A DNA stretch of 64,000 bases, taken from contig CM067374.1 in NCBI GenBank assembly GCA_034401795.1, positions 136,800,508 through 136,864,507 on the forward strand, written 5' to 3'. Positions 63,516 through 64,000 of this stretch are shown here, piece after piece. Source of the stretch: Chaetoderma sp. LZ-2023a. Lineage: Eukaryota > Mollusca > Caudofoveata > Chaetodermatida > Chaetodermatidae. Positions within the stretch are counted from its first letter, which is position 1; each line of letters starts with the position of its first letter. The translations under genes were made by a program, and so were the position numbers. The notes beneath the pieces were generated by a model that worked only from the letters and a program-made list of their open reading frames with translations, was not told the DNA's origin and did not search any database.

Positions 63516-64000
63516 TTTTCGTATTGCTTTGTACTGTTTTGGCTATATCTCTGTGTGAGATTTTGTGCTAATAAATGATTCTGATTCTGGTCTATAGTCA
63601 AGAACTCTGTGATATCCTCACATCCAGGTGGACATGGTGGCGTAATTGTTACACAGGTGATATTTGACAATCATTTTGAAGTGACTGGGGGTAATGAGTC
63701 GTTTCACCCCCTGTCCCATTTGCCCTAGGTCATTTCGCACTGGGTTGATTTGCTCCCTAGTCTGGGTCATTTCGCACCCCTTTGAAATGGCTTGGGTGCG
63801 AACGGAAATGGCGGGTGTAGTTGAATTGAATTGAAGTGCCTTTGTAATACCGATACCGACTCAACCTTTGATGTATTGCCGACCTGACCATTCCAATTTA
63901 TTCTAAATGATGTTAATTGTTAATATAATTATATGTATCAAATTTTTTTAATTGCTATTAATAATTTATGCATATTTATTCATCAAATTTTTTTAAATTG
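63516..64000. other. Retroelement-like 3' end, then unassigned sequence
   Basis: 63570-63590 reads AATAAATGATTCTGATTCTG, like a retroelement 3' tail with short tandem repeat. 63690-63830 has repeated TCATTTCGCAC words. No gene. Confidence 0.5.

Noticed and set aside
1..64000. rRNA, tRNA, bacterial operons, riboswitches
   Set aside because: None recognised by eye. A covariance-model scan (Infernal, tRNAscan-SE) would decide.

Overview
This is eukaryotic, animal DNA. It carries no bacterial-style gene packing, operons, rRNA or tRNA genes that I can recognise. The only host gene I can support is the Polycomb (PRC2) WD40 subunit EED, on the minus strand. Four phase-0 exons lie at 22849-22983, 21731-21823, 16373-16438 and 6129-6254. 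They encode the stretch that corresponds roughly to human EED residues 45-184. The introns are large and full of transposons. The first coding exon (higher coordinates) and all exons after 6129 (lower coordinates, off the left edge) were not found. EED, the abundance of DIRS retrotransposons and MITEs, and dispersed repeats of a type I associate with bivalve genomes suggest an invertebrate, perhaps a mollusc. The species cannot be named from this.

Left third (1-23 kb): a broken DIRS-type retrotransposon (copy C1) runs off the left edge and ends at 5290. A 408-bp hAT-like MITE (5720-6127) sits exactly on the splice donor of the last visible EED exon. A second DIRS family (copy B, 7037-15356) fills the next intron and is itself split by a 4,016-bp hAT DNA transposon (9122-13137) with a perfect 8-bp target duplication. 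Another hAT-like MITE follows (15673-16127). The intron between the 16.4 kb and 21.7 kb exons holds about 82 copies of a 30-bp satellite (19131-21604).

Middle (23-46 kb): no host gene was recognised. This part holds several TTAA-flanked palindromic MITEs, a 72-bp satellite split by a 1,770-bp hAT-like element, a related 1.1-kb element, two LINE remnants (29.8-30.2 kb plus strand, 41.4-42.8 kb minus strand), long degenerate tandem arrays (24.3-25.3 and 31.7-34.1 kb), a 52-bp satellite (34.9-35.5 kb) and many copies of two hairpin modules.

Right third (46-64 kb): a nested stack. A 203-bp TTAA MITE (46420-46474 plus 59476-59623) is split by DIRS copy C2 (46475-59475), which is split by a nearly intact, GC-rich DIRS copy A (49027-56010). 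Copy A has inverted terminal repeats, an internal complementary region, gag-like ORF1, RT/RNase H/methyltransferase-like ORF and an overlapping tyrosine recombinase ORF. All three DIRS families keep the terminal layout expected of circle-forming, recombinase-integrated elements. They also share a zinc-binding ORF1 start preceded by a likely 3' splice site. The window ends in simple repeats and two long near-perfect inverted repeats (62664-63515).
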